DNA of 64,000 nucleotides, taken from the NCBI RefSeq assembly GCF_003015185.1, contig NZ_CP027860.1:2604001-2668000 (forward strand). Reading direction: 5' to 3'. A program made the translations under genes and the position numbers. The notes beneath the pieces were generated by a model that had not been told where the DNA came from, searched no databases, and saw only the letters and a program-made list of their open reading frames with translations. Origin of the DNA: Ahniella affigens. Lineage in GTDB: Bacteria; Pseudomonadota; Gammaproteobacteria; Xanthomonadales; Ahniellaceae. Shown here in pieces: positions 20,400 through 30,601 of the stretch (position 1 is the first letter of the stretch; each line of letters opens with the position of its first letter).

Positions 20400-22112
20400 A
20401 TGAGTGATCAAGAAATGACGAACGTTCCACACCAAATTCCCCGTTTGCTGAGTTTGACGCTGCTGCCGTGGCTTCTGGTGGCCTGCGCCGCCACCGGCCC
20501 GCGCGACGCCCCAGAAGCTGCCTTGGCGCCGCCATCGCAGCTCGACAACCCGGGCAAGGCTCTGGCGTCCCGAATCGGCGCCGAATTCGCCCGCCAGGAC
20601 GGCCGCGAGGCCGACGTGGCCTTGGAATTGGCCGCCTCCGCCCGCCTGTCCGACCGGCCCGAACTCGCCCGTACAGCGCTTCGGGCGGCCATGCGTGCCC
20701 GGAACGACGCGGTTTCTACGGAAATGCTCAGCCGCTGGCGCGCACTGGCGCCCGACGACAAGCTGGTGGACGCCTATGCTGCCGCCATGGCCTTGGGTAA
20801 GGGCAAGACCAGCGACGCCACGGCCCTGATCACCCCGCGTCAGGACGACCCCAAACTCCCGACCGATATGGTCGAAGCCCTGCGCTGGCTGCCCGACCTC
20901 GATCGCATCCTGCCGTTCCTGTCGACCCTGGCCGACCTCAGCCCGACTGCCGCGGCCGCCATTACCTATAGCCGCTTTGCCGATACCGCCAAGGCCCCAG
21001 AGTTCGCCCGGGATATTCTCGACAGCGCCATTGAGCGCGCGCCTGAAGACGCCATTTTGCGCGCCTATCGGGCCCGGCTGGTGCAGGAATCGAACCCCGA
21101 ACTCGCTCGCGCCGACCTGCAACAGGCCGTGCTGCTGAAGCCAGACTCGCGCGAATTGCGCTTGAGCCTGGCCGCCGTCGAAGACCTTCAAGGCCGTACG
21201 GACCTGGCAGCACGGGTGCTCGAAGCCTTTCCGGGCAAGGACGAAGACGTGATCGGCGTGCAGCTCGCCTACGCCGCCAAGTCTGAAGACCCAGCGCTCA
21301 TCACGTCGGCGTGCAAGCGCCTGGCTGGCCTGGACAAGCCGCATCCGTCCCAGCGACTGCAACTGCTCGGCACCTGCGCCGAGCTCGCCGAGGACGCCGC
21401 CGAGGCCATTCGCGTGTACCGCCAAATTGGCAAGGACGATGCTGAATTCGTTGAAGCCCAGATGCGCATTGCTGCCGTCCAAGTTCAAGGTGCGCAATTC
21501 GCCGACAGTCAGAAGACGCTGGAGCAATTGCGCGAAGCCGGCACGCTGAATCGCGAGGAGCTGGTTCGGACCTATCTGCTGGAATCGGAATCCGCCGCCA
21601 CGGCGAACGACGACAAACTGGCGCTCGACGCATTGAATCGCGGCCTGGATGCCCTGCCCGATGACCAGGACTTGCTCTACGCCCGCTCGCTCCGCCACGA
21701 AAACGTCGGCGACATCAAAGGCGCCGAGGCCGACCTGCGTCGGCTGATCGAAATCGACCCCGAAAACGCCGATGCCCTGAACGCGCTCGGCTACACGCTG
21801 GCCGACAACACGAAGCGCTACCAGGAAGCGCTGAGCCTGATCGAGCAGGCCATGGTGCTCAAACCCGACGATGCCGCGATTCTGGACAGCATGGGCTGGG
21901 TCAAATTCCACATGGGCGAATTGGACGAGGCCATTAGCCTCCTGAAAGCCGCCTACGAAAAGCAGGCCGAAGCCGAAATCGCGGCGCACTTGGGCGAAGC
22001 CTTGTGGCAGGCCGGCCGCGAGGATGAAGCCCGTCTGGTATGGGAAGAAGCGAAGGCCCAGCAGCCCGAAGACCCAGCCCTGATCAACACGTTGAAGCGC
22101 TATGGTCTGTAA
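20400..22112 (+). CDS. TPR-repeat lipoprotein
   Basis: 570 residues. The N-terminal hydrophobic stretch ends in a lipobox, LLPWLLVACAATG, with Cys at about residue 30, so the protein is probably lipid-anchored in the envelope. The rest is alpha-helical with tetratricopeptide repeats, clearest in the last third (AEADLRRLIEIDPENADALNAL, then YQEALSLIEQAMVLKPDDAA and LDEAISLLKAAYEKQ). Start 20400 or the internal Met at 20415 are both possible. It overlaps lolB by 11 bp and heads the lolB-ispE run, a gene order known in gammaproteobacteria. The partner is unknown; assistance in outer-membrane lipoprotein or protein assembly is inferred only from position. Confidence 0.88.
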   Translation: MSDQEMTNVPHQIPRLLSLTLLPWLLVACAATGPRDAPEAALAPPSQLDNPGKALASRIGAEFARQDGREADVALELAASARLSDRPELARTALRAAMRARNDAVSTEMLSRWRALAPDDKLVDAYAAAMALGKGKTSDATALITPRQDDPKLPTDMVEALRWLPDLDRILPFLSTLADLSPTAAAAITYSRFADTAKAPEFARDILDSAIERAPEDAILRAYRARLVQESNPELARADLQQAVLLKPDSRELRLSLAAVEDLQGRTDLAARVLEAFPGKDEDVIGVQLAYAAKSEDPALITSACKRLAGLDKPHPSQRLQLLGTCAELAEDAAEAIRVYRQIGKDDAEFVEAQMRIAAVQVQGAQFADSQKTLEQLREAGTLNREELVRTYLLESESAATANDDKLALDALNRGLDALPDDQDLLYARSLRHENVGDIKGAEADLRRLIEIDPENADALNALGYTLADNTKRYQEALSLIEQAMVLKPDDAAILDSMGWVKFHMGELDEAISLLKAAYEKQAEAEIAAHLGEALWQAGREDEARLVWEEAKAQQPEDPALINTLKRYGL

Positions 22113-22740
22113 GCGTTGGCGTGTTTTGGCGCTGCCCTTGGTAGCGCTGACATTGGTAGCGCTGCTCGCATCGTGCGCGTCGCAGTCAACACGCGACCTC
22201 CCGCCTTCTGATGCAGCCGACGTGGCGCCAGCGCCCGTCATCGTGCCGACGCACTGGCAACTGAGCGGCAAGATCGCGCTCAGCAATGGCCAAGATAGCG
22301 GCAGCGGCCGCTTGGAATGGCAGCAGGACGGCGACTTCTTCAACATGTCGCTGCGCTCCCCCATTTCCGGCCAGAGCTGGCAGTTGCTCGGTGGCCCCGA
22401 AGGCTGTGCGCTCGAAGGCTTCAAGCCAGAGCCCGTGATGGCCAGCACGCCCGAAGAGCTCGTCCGGCGTGAACTCGGCTGGGAACTCCCCGTCGGCTCG
22501 CTGAAGGGCTGGCTGTTCGGGCAGATTGAACCAAGCGCGACCACCCGTTACGACGCCAACGGCCGCGTGCTGGAGCACACCGACGACGGCTGGACCATCA
22601 CCTACCGCGACTGGCGCGAGCAGCAAGGCCACTGGCTGCCCGGCAAGGTGTTCGCGAAGAAGAAGCCGTATCAAGTGCGCCTCGCGATCCAGACCTGGAA
22701 CCTAGACGAACCAAGCCCGGACAACGCCAACCAGCCATGA
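22102..22740 (+). CDS. lolB: Outer membrane lipoprotein localisation protein LolB
   Basis: 212 residues. It accepts lipoproteins from LolA in the periplasm and inserts them into the outer membrane. The signal sequence ends in the lipobox LLASCASQ with Cys at residue 25. The mature part has the LolB pattern: HWQLSGKIAL, SGSGRLEWQQDGDFFNMSLRSP, then DGWTITYRDW. The start lies within the end of the TPR lipoprotein gene and the stop overlaps ispE (ATGA), a tightly coupled three-gene unit. Confidence 0.93.
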   Translation: MVCKRWRVLALPLVALTLVALLASCASQSTRDLPPSDAADVAPAPVIVPTHWQLSGKIALSNGQDSGSGRLEWQQDGDFFNMSLRSPISGQSWQLLGGPEGCALEGFKPEPVMASTPEELVRRELGWELPVGSLKGWLFGQIEPSATTRYDANGRVLEHTDDGWTITYRDWREQQGHWLPGKVFAKKKPYQVRLAIQTWNLDEPSPDNANQP

Positions 22741-23591
22741 GCCTGACTTGGTTCCCGGCTCCGGCCAAGATCAATTTGTTCCTCCATGTCACCGGCCGCC
22801 GTGCCGATGGCTATCACGAGCTGCAGACCGTCTTTCAGCTGATTGATCTGTGTGATCAGGTGGGTCTGAAGGTCCGCGATGACGGCGTCATCCAGGCGCT
22901 GCACCGTCTCCCCGGCCTGGATCCGGAGCACGACCTCAGCGTTCGCGCCGCCCGCGCCTTGCAAGCCGCCACCGGCACCCCGCTCGGCTGTGACATTGAA
23001 TTACAGAAACACATTCCGGCGGGCGCTGGCCTCGGCGGCGGCAGCTCCGATGCCGCCACGGTGCTCTGCGCGTTAAACGCGCTCTGGGGCACCAAGCTGA
23101 ACGAAACCGAACTCGCCGCCATTGGCCTCAAGCTGGGCGCCGATGTGCCGGTGTTTGTGCACGGATACAGCGCGTTTGCTGAAGGTGTGGGCGAGGCCTT
23201 GCAGCCCCTGGAACTTGGGCCAGCCTGCTATGCCCTCGTTTTTCCAGGAGAAACCGTCCCCACCGCAGAAATTTTTCGCGATCCAGAATTGACACGGAAC
23301 ACGCCACCAATCAAAATCTCGCTTCTTCGTGAGGGGGTTTCGACTCATAACGATCTCCAGGCCGTGGCAACGCGCCATTACCAGGAAATCGGCGCTGCAA
23401 TCGATTGGCTGAAACGCTTCGGTGATGCGCGCATGAGTGGCAGTGGTTCGTCGGTGTTTGTTCGCGTCGATTCGCAAACAGCAGCCGAGGCAATCAAGGC
23501 CGAGGCTCCGTCACGTTGGCGCACTTGGTGTGTGCGCGGTATCGATCAGTCGCCGCTTCATATTGCCCTTCGCAATCTGTCAGCGCGCTGA
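22737..23591 (+). CDS. ispE: 4-diphosphocytidyl-2-C-methyl-D-erythritol kinase
   Basis: 284 residues. It is a GHMP-family kinase that phosphorylates CDP-ME in the non-mevalonate isoprenoid pathway. Key segments are PAKINLFLHV at the N-terminus, RADGYHELQTVF, the glycine-rich ATP loop PAGAGLGGGSSDAA and RMSGSGSSVFV near the C-terminus. It follows lolB with a 4-bp overlap, and tRNA-Gln comes 25 bp downstream, the standard ispE-tRNA-prs arrangement. Confidence 0.97.
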   Translation: MSLTWFPAPAKINLFLHVTGRRADGYHELQTVFQLIDLCDQVGLKVRDDGVIQALHRLPGLDPEHDLSVRAARALQAATGTPLGCDIELQKHIPAGAGLGGGSSDAATVLCALNALWGTKLNETELAAIGLKLGADVPVFVHGYSAFAEGVGEALQPLELGPACYALVFPGETVPTAEIFRDPELTRNTPPIKISLLREGVSTHNDLQAVATRHYQEIGAAIDWLKRFGDARMSGSGSSVFVRVDSQTAAEAIKAEAPSRWRTWCVRGIDQSPLHIALRNLSAR

Positions 23592-23616
23592 TCAGGCAAA
23601 ACCAAGCTTCCAGTGC

Positions 23617-23692
23617 TGGGGCGTCGCCAAGTCGGTAAGGCACGGGATTTTGATTCCCGCATTCGTAGGTTCGAGTCCTTCCGCCCCAGCCA
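23617..23692 (+). tRNA. tRNA-Gln (TTG)
   Basis: 76 bases with an encoded 3' CCA. The acceptor arm TGGGGCG pairs with CGCCCCA. The anticodon stem CGGGA/TCCCG holds the loop TTTTGAT, giving anticodon TTG at 23650-23652. The T-loop is GGTTCGAGTCC. It sits between ispE and prs, its usual place in these bacteria. Confidence 0.96.
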
Positions 23693-23724
23693 TTTCTTCT
23701 TTTTGTTGTCACCTCGGGTGAACC

Positions 23725-24681
23725 GTGAAAGCTGACGGAATTCTGGTTTTTGCCGGCAACGCTCATCGCGCGCTGGCGCTGTCGGTTTGCCGACAATTGG
23801 GCGTGCCATTGGGTAAGGCACTCGTGGGTAAGTTCTCGGATGGCGAAGCCCAGATCGAGATCGAAGAAAACGTGCGTCGTCAGGAAGTATTTGTCCTGCA
23901 GCCCACGTGTGCACCGACCGCCGACAACTTCATGGAGTTGTGCGTGCTGATCGATGCATTAAAGCGTGCTTCCGCGGCCTCGGTCACGGCCGTCATGCCC
24001 TACTTCGGTTATGCCCGGCAGGATCGCCGCCCGCGTTCTGCGCGCGTGCCGATCACGGCCAAAGTGGCTGCCAAGATGCTGCAAGCCGTGGGCACCGACC
24101 GCGTGTTAACGGTCGATGTGCACGCCGATCAGATCCAAGGCTTTTTCGATATCCCCATGGATAACGTTTACGCCTCGCCCGTGTTGCTCGCCGATGTGTG
24201 GCGTCATCACGGCACCGATAATCTGATCGTGGTGTCGCCCGATGTGGGCGGCGTGGTTCGCGCCCGCGCAGTAGCCAAGCGCCTCGACGATGCCGACCTC
24301 GCCATCATCGACAAGCGCCGCCCGCGTGCGAACGAAGCCACGGTGATGAACATCATCGGTGATGTCGATGGCAAGACCTGCGTCTTGGTCGACGACATTG
24401 TCGATACCGCTGGCACCTTGTGTGCCGCGGCCGCAGCGCTCAAACAGCGCGGCGCCAAGCGGGTGGTCGCTTACTGTACGCATCCGGTGCTCTCGGGCCC
24501 GGCCGTGCAGAACGTGACCAACGCGGCGCTCGATGAGTTGGTGGTGACAGACACCATCCCCCTCACCGAAGCCGCCAAGGGCTGCCCGAAGATCCGGCAA
24601 TTGTCGGTCTCCGAGCTGCTCGCTGAAACGATGCGCCGTATCGCATTCGGCGAGTCTGTGAGTTCCTTGTACGTTGATTGA
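23725..24681 (+). CDS. prs: Ribose-phosphate pyrophosphokinase
   Basis: 318 residues from GTG 23725. It makes PRPP from ribose-5-phosphate and ATP for nucleotide, histidine and tryptophan synthesis. Family motifs are [38 protein letters not shown] (flexible loop), [12 protein letters not shown] and the PRPP-binding loop [11 protein letters not shown]. The early [13 protein letters not shown] is a slight variant of the commoner KIFAGN start. It lies 32 bp downstream of tRNA-Gln and may be co-transcribed with it; rplY follows after 138 bp. Confidence 0.97.
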   Translation: MKADGILVFAGNAHRALALSVCRQLGVPLGKALVGKFSDGEAQIEIEENVRRQEVFVLQPTCAPTADNFMELCVLIDALKRASAASVTAVMPYFGYARQDRRPRSARVPITAKVAAKMLQAVGTDRVLTVDVHADQIQGFFDIPMDNVYASPVLLADVWRHHGTDNLIVVSPDVGGVVRARAVAKRLDDADLAIIDKRRPRANEATVMNIIGDVDGKTCVLVDDIVDTAGTLCAAAAALKQRGAKRVVAYCTHPVLSGPAVQNVTNAALDELVVTDTIPLTEAAKGCPKIRQLSVSELLAETMRRIAFGESVSSLYVD

Positions 24682-24819
24682 TACAACAGATTCGTGCGCT
24701 CGGTTCACCGACGCACCAATCGTCTGAGTGGTGGCTTAGCCAACACTTGAACGCAAGCCCTGACTTTGGTCGCGAAGTCAGGAACACCCCGATCGCAAGA
24801 TCATTATTTTGGAAAGACC

Positions 24820-25578
24820 ATGGCCAAACAACACGATATTCAAGCCGAAATTCGCGGTACCGAGGGCAAAGGTGCGAGCCGCCGCCTCCGTCGCGACGGC
24901 AACGTTCCCGCCGTTCTGTACGGTGCGAAGCAGGACGCGCAAGCGATCCAGCTGACCCACAAGAACGCCATGCTGTACGCCGCCCACGAGTGGTTTTACT
25001 CGTCGATCATGCACATGCAGATCAACGGTGCCGTGCAGAAGGTGCTGCTGCGTGACATTCAGCGTCACCCGTTCAAGCCGACCATCATGCACCTTGATTT
25101 CCAGCGCGTGTCGGAAACCGAAAAGCTGCGCCTCTCTGTGCCGCTGCACTTCCTGAACCAGGAAAAGTCGCCGGCCGGCAAGCTCGCTGGTGTGACCATC
25201 ACCCATGAGCTGAACGAAGTGGACATCTACTGCTTGCCGAAGGACATCCCGGAAGCCCTGGAAGTCGACCTGAGCGAACTGAAGCTCAACGAGATCATCC
25301 ACTTGTCCGACGTGAAGCTGCCAGAAGGCGTGTCGATCCCAGCGCTCAAGCTCGGCAAGGAACACGACCTGGCCATCGTCATCGCCAAGGAAATCAAGGA
25401 GCAGGAAGAAATCGCTCCGGCCGCCGATGCCGCCGCCGTGCCAGCCTCGGCCGTCAAGGCCCCGGCCAAGGGCGCTGCCCCAGCCAAGGGTGCTGCTGCC
25501 AAGGGTGCCGCTCCGGCCAAGGGCGCTGCCCCTGCGAAGGGTGCTGCTCCGGCCAAGGGCGCTGCTGGCAAGAAGTAA
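24820..25578 (+). CDS. rplY: 50S ribosomal protein L25/CTC family
   Basis: 252 residues from ATG 24820, with GGAAAG at 24811-24816. It binds 5S rRNA. This is the long CTC form: the N-terminal L25 domain (IRGTEGKGASRRLRRDGNVPAVLYG), the C-terminal beta domain (LRLSVPLHFLNQEKSPAGKLAG ... INALKLGKEHD-like end) and then a low-complexity tail from about residue 205. The tail is an imperfect repeat of PAKGAA units ending GAAGKK. Such Ala-Lys-Pro tails vary between species. A longer reading upstream would start before the ribosome-binding site. Confidence 0.95.
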   Translation: MAKQHDIQAEIRGTEGKGASRRLRRDGNVPAVLYGAKQDAQAIQLTHKNAMLYAAHEWFYSSIMHMQINGAVQKVLLRDIQRHPFKPTIMHLDFQRVSETEKLRLSVPLHFLNQEKSPAGKLAGVTITHELNEVDIYCLPKDIPEALEVDLSELKLNEIIHLSDVKLPEGVSIPALKLGKEHDLAIVIAKEIKEQEEIAPAADAAAVPASAVKAPAKGAAPAKGAAAKGAAPAKGAAPAKGAAPAKGAAGKK

Positions 25579-25644
25579 TCAGCCACGCATGGGGCGGCCC
25601 CGGCCGCTCCAACGCACCGCTGATTGGCTTTGCCCCGCTCCACC

Positions 25645-26244
25645 ATGGCAGGTTTGCGCTTGATCGTCGGCCTCGGCAACCCCGGGGCCGATTACGACCG
25701 AACCCGGCACAACGCCGGGTTTTGGTTTTTGGACGAACTGGCTGATAAAGCCGGTGCGCGCTTGGGCCGAGACAACAAACTGCACGCCGAAACCGCCAAA
25801 GTTACCATTGCCGGTCAAACCGTGTGGCTCTTAAAGCCCACCACGTTCATGAACAAGAGCGGCCAATCGCTCGCGGCTGCGTGGAGCTATTACAAGATCG
25901 CGCCCGAAGAAACATTGGTCGCGCACGATGACCTGGATCTCCCACCCGGCACCGCGCGCCTCAAGTTCGATGGCGGCCACGGCGGTCAGAATGGCCTTCG
26001 AGACATCATCGCCCACTTAGGTCACGGCAAGTTCCACCGCCTGCGCTTAGGCATTGGTCACCCCGGCGACAAGAACTTGGTCACGCCGTGGGTATTGGGC
26101 CGACCAGGCAAGGAACACGATTTGGCGATTCGCGACGCGGTAGCGCGGAGCGTGCATCAGGTCGATGAAATGGTGGCGGGAAGCTTGGACAAAGCCATGC
26201 AAGCTTTGCACACGGTGCCGAAGCCCCCGGTGGCAAAGGCTTAG
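25645..26244 (+). CDS. pth: Peptidyl-tRNA hydrolase
   Basis: 199 residues from ATG 25645. It cleaves peptide from drop-off peptidyl-tRNA. Motifs are LIVGLGNPGADYDRTRHNAGF (catalytic His in RHNAGF), KPTTFMNKSGQS, VAHDDLDLPPG and GGHGGQNGLRDI. It follows rplY by 66 bp and precedes ychF by 149 bp, the usual rplY-pth-ychF order. The pth-ychF gap contains a short hairpin, CGCTGCAACAGCATTGCAGCG (about 26261-26281), without a T-run. Confidence 0.97.
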   Translation: MAGLRLIVGLGNPGADYDRTRHNAGFWFLDELADKAGARLGRDNKLHAETAKVTIAGQTVWLLKPTTFMNKSGQSLAAAWSYYKIAPEETLVAHDDLDLPPGTARLKFDGGHGGQNGLRDIIAHLGHGKFHRLRLGIGHPGDKNLVTPWVLGRPGKEHDLAIRDAVARSVHQVDEMVAGSLDKAMQALHTVPKPPVAKA

Positions 26245-26393
26245 TACCGAAACACGACGCTGCAACAGCATTGCAGCGAACACGGCAACCGAGGCTCCTT
26301 TGCTTGGTTCGCTGTCCGGATGGGTCAGGCAGATTGACCTGACTCCCGGATTGCGAATCAAGCCAAGCAGCTTCCAACACGGATCGAAACATC

Positions 26394-27485
26394 ATGGGCA
26401 TCAAATGCGGCATCGTCGGCCTGCCTAACGTCGGCAAGTCCACCCTGTTCAACGCACTGACCAAGGCCGGCATTCCTGCCGCCAACTACCCCTTCTGCAC
26501 CATCGATCCGAATGTCGGCATCGTGCCCGTGCCGGACAAGCGCCTGAACGTGCTGGCCAGCATCGCCAAACCGCTGAAGATCATCCCGACCGTCATCGAA
26601 TTCGTCGACATCGCCGGCCTCGTCGCCGGTGCGTCGAAGGGTGAGGGCCTCGGCAACCAGTTCCTCGCCCACATCCGCGAAGTCGATGCCATCTCCCACG
26701 TCGTGCGCTGCTTCGAACACGGCGACATCGTTCACGTGTCCGGCAAAGTCGACCCAATCGCCGACATCGAAACCATCGACACCGAATTGGCGCTGGCCGA
26801 CCTCGACTCCGTGGATAAGGCCTTAAACCGCGTCGAACGCGCCGCCAAGGCCAACGACAAAGAAGCCATCGCCAAGAAGCCCGTACTCGAAAAAGTCCGC
26901 GCAACGCTCAACGACGGCCGCCCTGCCCGCTTCGCCAAACTCGATGCCGAAGAAAAAGCCCTCATCAAGGACCTCTTCCTCCTCACCCTGAAGCCGGTGA
27001 TGTACGTCGCCAACGTCAAAGAAGATGGCTTCACGAACAACCCCCACCTCGACCGCGTCAAAGCCAGAGCCATCGAGGAAGGCGCCGAAGTCGTCGCCGT
27101 CTGCGCCGCGATCGAAGAAGAACTCTCCCAGCTGGATGACGAAGACAAAGGCGCGTTCTTGGCCGATATGGGCCTGGAAGAACCAGGCCTGGATCGCGTG
27201 ATCCGCGCGGGTTACAAGCTGCTCGGCCTACAAACCTACTTCACCGCCGGCGAAAAAGAAGTCCGCGCGTGGCAAGTCAAGAAAGGCTCAACCGCCCCGC
27301 AAGCTGCCGGTGTGATCCATACCGATTTTGAGCGCGGGTTTATCCGCGCCGAGACAATTGGGTATGACGATTATGTGGCTTGTAAGGGTGAGGCTGGTGC
27401 GCGGACGGCTGGGAAGTTGCGGTTGGAAGGCAAGGAGTACATTGTCAAGGAAGGGGATGTTTTGCACTTTAGGTTTAATGTGTGA
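26394..27485 (+). CDS. ychF: Redox-regulated ribosome-associated ATPase YchF
   Basis: 363 residues, an Obg-related P-loop protein (OLA1 family) that prefers ATP. The G1 motif is [14 protein letters not shown] at residues 8-21, G3 lies in [14 protein letters not shown], and the TGS-like C-terminal domain includes [17 protein letters not shown] and [24 protein letters not shown]. It is the last housekeeping gene before the accessory region that begins about 150 bp downstream. GC content drops visibly after it. Confidence 0.97.
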   Translation: MGIKCGIVGLPNVGKSTLFNALTKAGIPAANYPFCTIDPNVGIVPVPDKRLNVLASIAKPLKIIPTVIEFVDIAGLVAGASKGEGLGNQFLAHIREVDAISHVVRCFEHGDIVHVSGKVDPIADIETIDTELALADLDSVDKALNRVERAAKANDKEAIAKKPVLEKVRATLNDGRPARFAKLDAEEKALIKDLFLLTLKPVMYVANVKEDGFTNNPHLDRVKARAIEEGAEVVAVCAAIEEELSQLDDEDKGAFLADMGLEEPGLDRVIRAGYKLLGLQTYFTAGEKEVRAWQVKKGSTAPQAAGVIHTDFERGFIRAETIGYDDYVACKGEAGARTAGKLRLEGKEYIVKEGDVLHFRFNV

Positions 27486-27637
27486 CGCTTCCTCCAACCA
27501 AATACCGCCCAATCGCTGGTCCCTGCAGCCATTAAGGGACTGATGAGAGAGCAATTGGGCGTGACGAAGTTGCTTCAGAGAGTCCATGAGAGCAACAAAG
27601 CGAAGCTGTAGATTTCAGTTCAGATTCTAGTCGACTT

Positions 27638-28561
27638 CTAGCTGCGATCTTCTTCTCGAAAAAAACCAACTGACAAGTTCACGACGACTCCAGACCCAAT
27701 CTTGTCCCTGGGATTCGCATGCTGACCAGAACTGGCGCGCCAAACTGACACGTCACGAAAATGCACTCCTACCAACATCGCACACAACGCGAACAGCTTC
27801 GGACCAAGTGGCAAAATTGAGCAACGCATTTTCGACCGAATGACTCCTGTCAATGACATTAGCCGCCCCAGTGCGTCAATAGGGTCCGAGACACGATAAT
27901 CAATAACGTGTCCTACGCTGACAGAGTCCAACAAGTTGGAATTTGTGGCCAACACCTCGTGATCGTAGTCACTCAGAGGCGAACGCGGAACAAATAGCCA
28001 ATAGTCCGCGGGCTCGAGATGCTCAACTACACCGATAGCACGCATCTTCTCGTAACCGAGCCCACAAATTAGCGCGGCGGGCTTGTCCAACTCTCCGGTC
28101 CACCCTGAGAAAAAAGGTGAGACAGGCTCAACGAATTCGTTCAGTTCAATATTGTCGCCGGGAGGGGAGAACTTCGCGAGAGAGTAGGCAAAACTGGCAT
28201 CAATGGTCCCGAATTGGGCAAATGCTTGAACAACTGCCCCCAGGCGCAGACGAGTTAGACAGGAAATGTCCACCAAAACCCTAATGCGCTCCTTGTTGCC
28301 CAGAGTCCTGAGCTTCTTGATCAGCCAATCGAAGAAATCAATATCGCTAACCTCACAGTACTCGATTCCTCTCCTCTCAAATTCGGCTTTGTTCTTCTCA
28401 AACGCCAGTTCACGAAGATATCCATAACCAACAGCAAAGCCGTATCCCTGGTGCTGGGGGAACTCCTCCAGAACAGAAGTGCATCTTGACTCGTATCCGC
28501 AACAATAAATGCGCAGATCAAACTCCGATTGGACTGTTGGCCTCTTCAATCTGATTCCCAT
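27638..28561 (-). CDS. Unknown protein, last gene of methylase-phosphoesterase-ATPase operon
   Basis: 307 residues, not recognised. Visible features are a cysteine-rich start (LRIYCCGYESRCTSVLEEF), a beta-strand and turn LVDISCLTRLRLGAVVQAF, a hydrophobic core YSLAKFSPP and ALICGLGYEKMRAIGVVEHL, and DYWLFVPRSPLSDYD. The alternating strands and helices suggest a Rossmann-like alpha/beta fold. No signal peptide or clear membrane segment is present. It starts 2 bp after the ATPase stop without a good ribosome-binding site, so it is probably translationally coupled to the ATPase and its partner. It might be the effector or sensor of the operon; this is inference from position only. Confidence 0.75.
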   Translation of the reverse strand: MGIRLKRPTVQSEFDLRIYCCGYESRCTSVLEEFPQHQGYGFAVGYGYLRELAFEKNKAEFERRGIEYCEVSDIDFFDWLIKKLRTLGNKERIRVLVDISCLTRLRLGAVVQAFAQFGTIDASFAYSLAKFSPPGDNIELNEFVEPVSPFFSGWTGELDKPAALICGLGYEKMRAIGVVEHLEPADYWLFVPRSPLSDYDHEVLATNSNLLDSVSVGHVIDYRVSDPIDALGRLMSLTGVIRSKMRCSILPLGPKLFALCAMLVGVHFRDVSVWRASSGQHANPRDKIGSGVVVNLSVGFFREEDRS

Positions 28562-28563
28562 AG

Positions 28564-30369
28564 CTAGAAACCGAAATTCATTTGGTCGGCCTTTTCCAGG
28601 GCGGGCTCGCCCTGGTCCAGGAGAATCTTCGATAGCGATTCCGCTTTCCCGTTAAGAACTGGTAGTTTGAAATACGGACAGAGCCAGAAAGACAAGCGAA
28701 ATCTCGATCCCACCAAGCTTCTGCTCCACTCATCTGACTTCGCAGTTTTATCAGGAAGTGGGACAACAGCACCAATCACCAAAGCTGACTCGATCGCATT
28801 GACAACTTCGTCAGGCACGCCTTGATCTACATGAAAACTCAGCTTCGGCTCTGGTTCAAAAACCGGACCCAAGACTTGCTTTCGGAAGTAATGACCGACC
28901 GCAGAAATAACGTTGAATGCCGGCAACGAGTGCGCGGGTTTGACTGGCAAGGCATTAAGCCGAGCAATTATCCTCGCCATCGATTTGTCAACTTCTTCAG
29001 ACTGAACATCCAATCCCACTGCCTCGTCTCCAGAACTACGGGCCAACATCGCGCCCAATGTAGATTTGATCCATCTCGGATGCCCTTCTGAAAGGGAAAA
29101 GAGTCGTGACTCCCCAGAATAAAACGCGTGGGACCTACGTCCCTTAAGGCTTGTACCAGAACGCATGTAATACAACCGACACTGTACAATTGGACGAATC
29201 TTCCGAATCACTGAGTCTCTAATACTTCCCGAGTACTCGTCGACATGGCGCGGGTCAACCCCCTTTCTCGAAAGATATGCGGCAAAACTCGCATCTCGTG
29301 CCGCTAGTGACATAAACGCTTTTGAGTCAACAGCTGCAAAGGAGGCGTCCTCGCTAGAATCAACGTCCAGCGGACCAGCAACTTCTGGGAAAGCTGCTAG
29401 ATGCTGAAATTGCACAGGGTCTCCGGTGCGTAGTTGAGAGCGACAGAGCTCTTCCCACATCTCTGAACAAAACTCCTTAAGCGCCTTTCGATTTGCACCT
29501 TCATTCCTGCGCGGATTGAAAAGCGAAATAACATCAAAATCGTGACCGGGCAGTGGCTGCTCGCTCGATGCCATCCCTGCATATCCAGGAAGTGGGGTCA
29601 TAGCAAGTTTGAAAACAAGATTTCCAGGACTACCGCGCATAGTCTTGATCAAGGAGTCCCTAATTGCGTCGTTCGCCAACTCTAGTTCATCGCAAAGTAT
29701 CATCCATTTCAACTCACGGCGACCAGACAATTCGTTCAACAGCAGGGCCATTTGGCTTGCAACGCTTCCAGGAGAATCCAAATGCGACAACAACTGAATC
29801 AGATCCTGAGTTGGCGCGCTATGGGAAATACTCGGAAGTTCCGCAATCTTGACCACGATCTCAAATCTCAACGACGCAAGAGACTTCGCAACCCGCCCAA
29901 GTTTGAGCGCGTGACTGACAACTTCGCAGACACGAACCTCGGTATCTTCCGTAACGACCAGGGGATCCAACAATTGCCCTGCAGACGACAATACCTCCAG
30001 GAGTGAATCAATCATCGCTCTTGCAACCGACAGCGAATAGACGGCGACTTCCAATGATTGAAGCAAGGCTCGCGGTTGCGACCCAGTCACGGATCGAATG
30101 GAAGCCAACCAAGCTTGATCTACAGGCACGAATACGCCGATCTCCTTCAACGAGACCTTGACCCCGTTTGGCCGTGCCCGAAGGAGGCGCGCCTTGGGTT
30201 CAAGCATCCGCAAAAGCGTAGTCTTCCCACTACCTCTGCAACCAAGAATTACAGCATTGGTCGGCTTCGAAACCGCAGAAAACTGAGGGTGCTCGACAAA
30301 AGTACTGGCGACGTCTTCAGTCGTCATCGCCCTTGCGTTGTAGTGTTCCCAGCCATGAAACGCGTTCAC
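28564..30369 (-). CDS. P-loop ATPase, ORC/Cdc6-like
   Basis: 601 residues from GTG 30369, whose GTGA overlaps the stop of the original phosphoesterase gene. Walker A is GCRGSGKTT at residues 43-51. Walker B is in KWMILCDELELA, with Asp227 and Glu228. This layout, with a short N-terminal leader (GWEHYNARAMTTEDVASTFVEH) and a long helical C-terminal half, resembles the ORC-CDC6/Sll1717-type ATPases often found in accessory and defence loci. The region DDxEL-like after Walker B and FNPRRNEG could include sensor residues. The gene is AT-richer than ychF. In the operon it likely powers or senses for the methylase, phosphoesterase and unknown protein. The IS5 element upstream separates it from its original promoter side. 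Confidence 0.78.
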   Translation of the reverse strand: MNAFHGWEHYNARAMTTEDVASTFVEHPQFSAVSKPTNAVILGCRGSGKTTLLRMLEPKARLLRARPNGVKVSLKEIGVFVPVDQAWLASIRSVTGSQPRALLQSLEVAVYSLSVARAMIDSLLEVLSSAGQLLDPLVVTEDTEVRVCEVVSHALKLGRVAKSLASLRFEIVVKIAELPSISHSAPTQDLIQLLSHLDSPGSVASQMALLLNELSGRRELKWMILCDELELANDAIRDSLIKTMRGSPGNLVFKLAMTPLPGYAGMASSEQPLPGHDFDVISLFNPRRNEGANRKALKEFCSEMWEELCRSQLRTGDPVQFQHLAAFPEVAGPLDVDSSEDASFAAVDSKAFMSLAARDASFAAYLSRKGVDPRHVDEYSGSIRDSVIRKIRPIVQCRLYYMRSGTSLKGRRSHAFYSGESRLFSLSEGHPRWIKSTLGAMLARSSGDEAVGLDVQSEEVDKSMARIIARLNALPVKPAHSLPAFNVISAVGHYFRKQVLGPVFEPEPKLSFHVDQGVPDEVVNAIESALVIGAVVPLPDKTAKSDEWSRSLVGSRFRLSFWLCPYFKLPVLNGKAESLSKILLDQGEPALEKADQMNFGF

Positions 30370-30601
30370 GCAACCTCCAGCCGCTGAGGATCAAATGGAA
30401 CAAATGGAATCCATTTCAGCCCGCAATTCCTCTCGACTTGCTTCAGGGTCAAAACTCGATCTTGAAGAGTCTGGAATCTAAGCTCAGGGATATTTTGTAG
30501 AATTTCCAACCACGAGATACTCACTCGTGAGCCGAGCAACAGACATATCTTCTTCGATAAATTCCCTGGATGGTCTCGATTCCCAAATCCGGAACCACTT
30601 A

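Noticed and set aside
20262-22544. A 760-codon frame on the minus strand.
   Set aside because: It covers the TPR lipoprotein and lolB genes in antisense and is explained by GC-rich codon bias.
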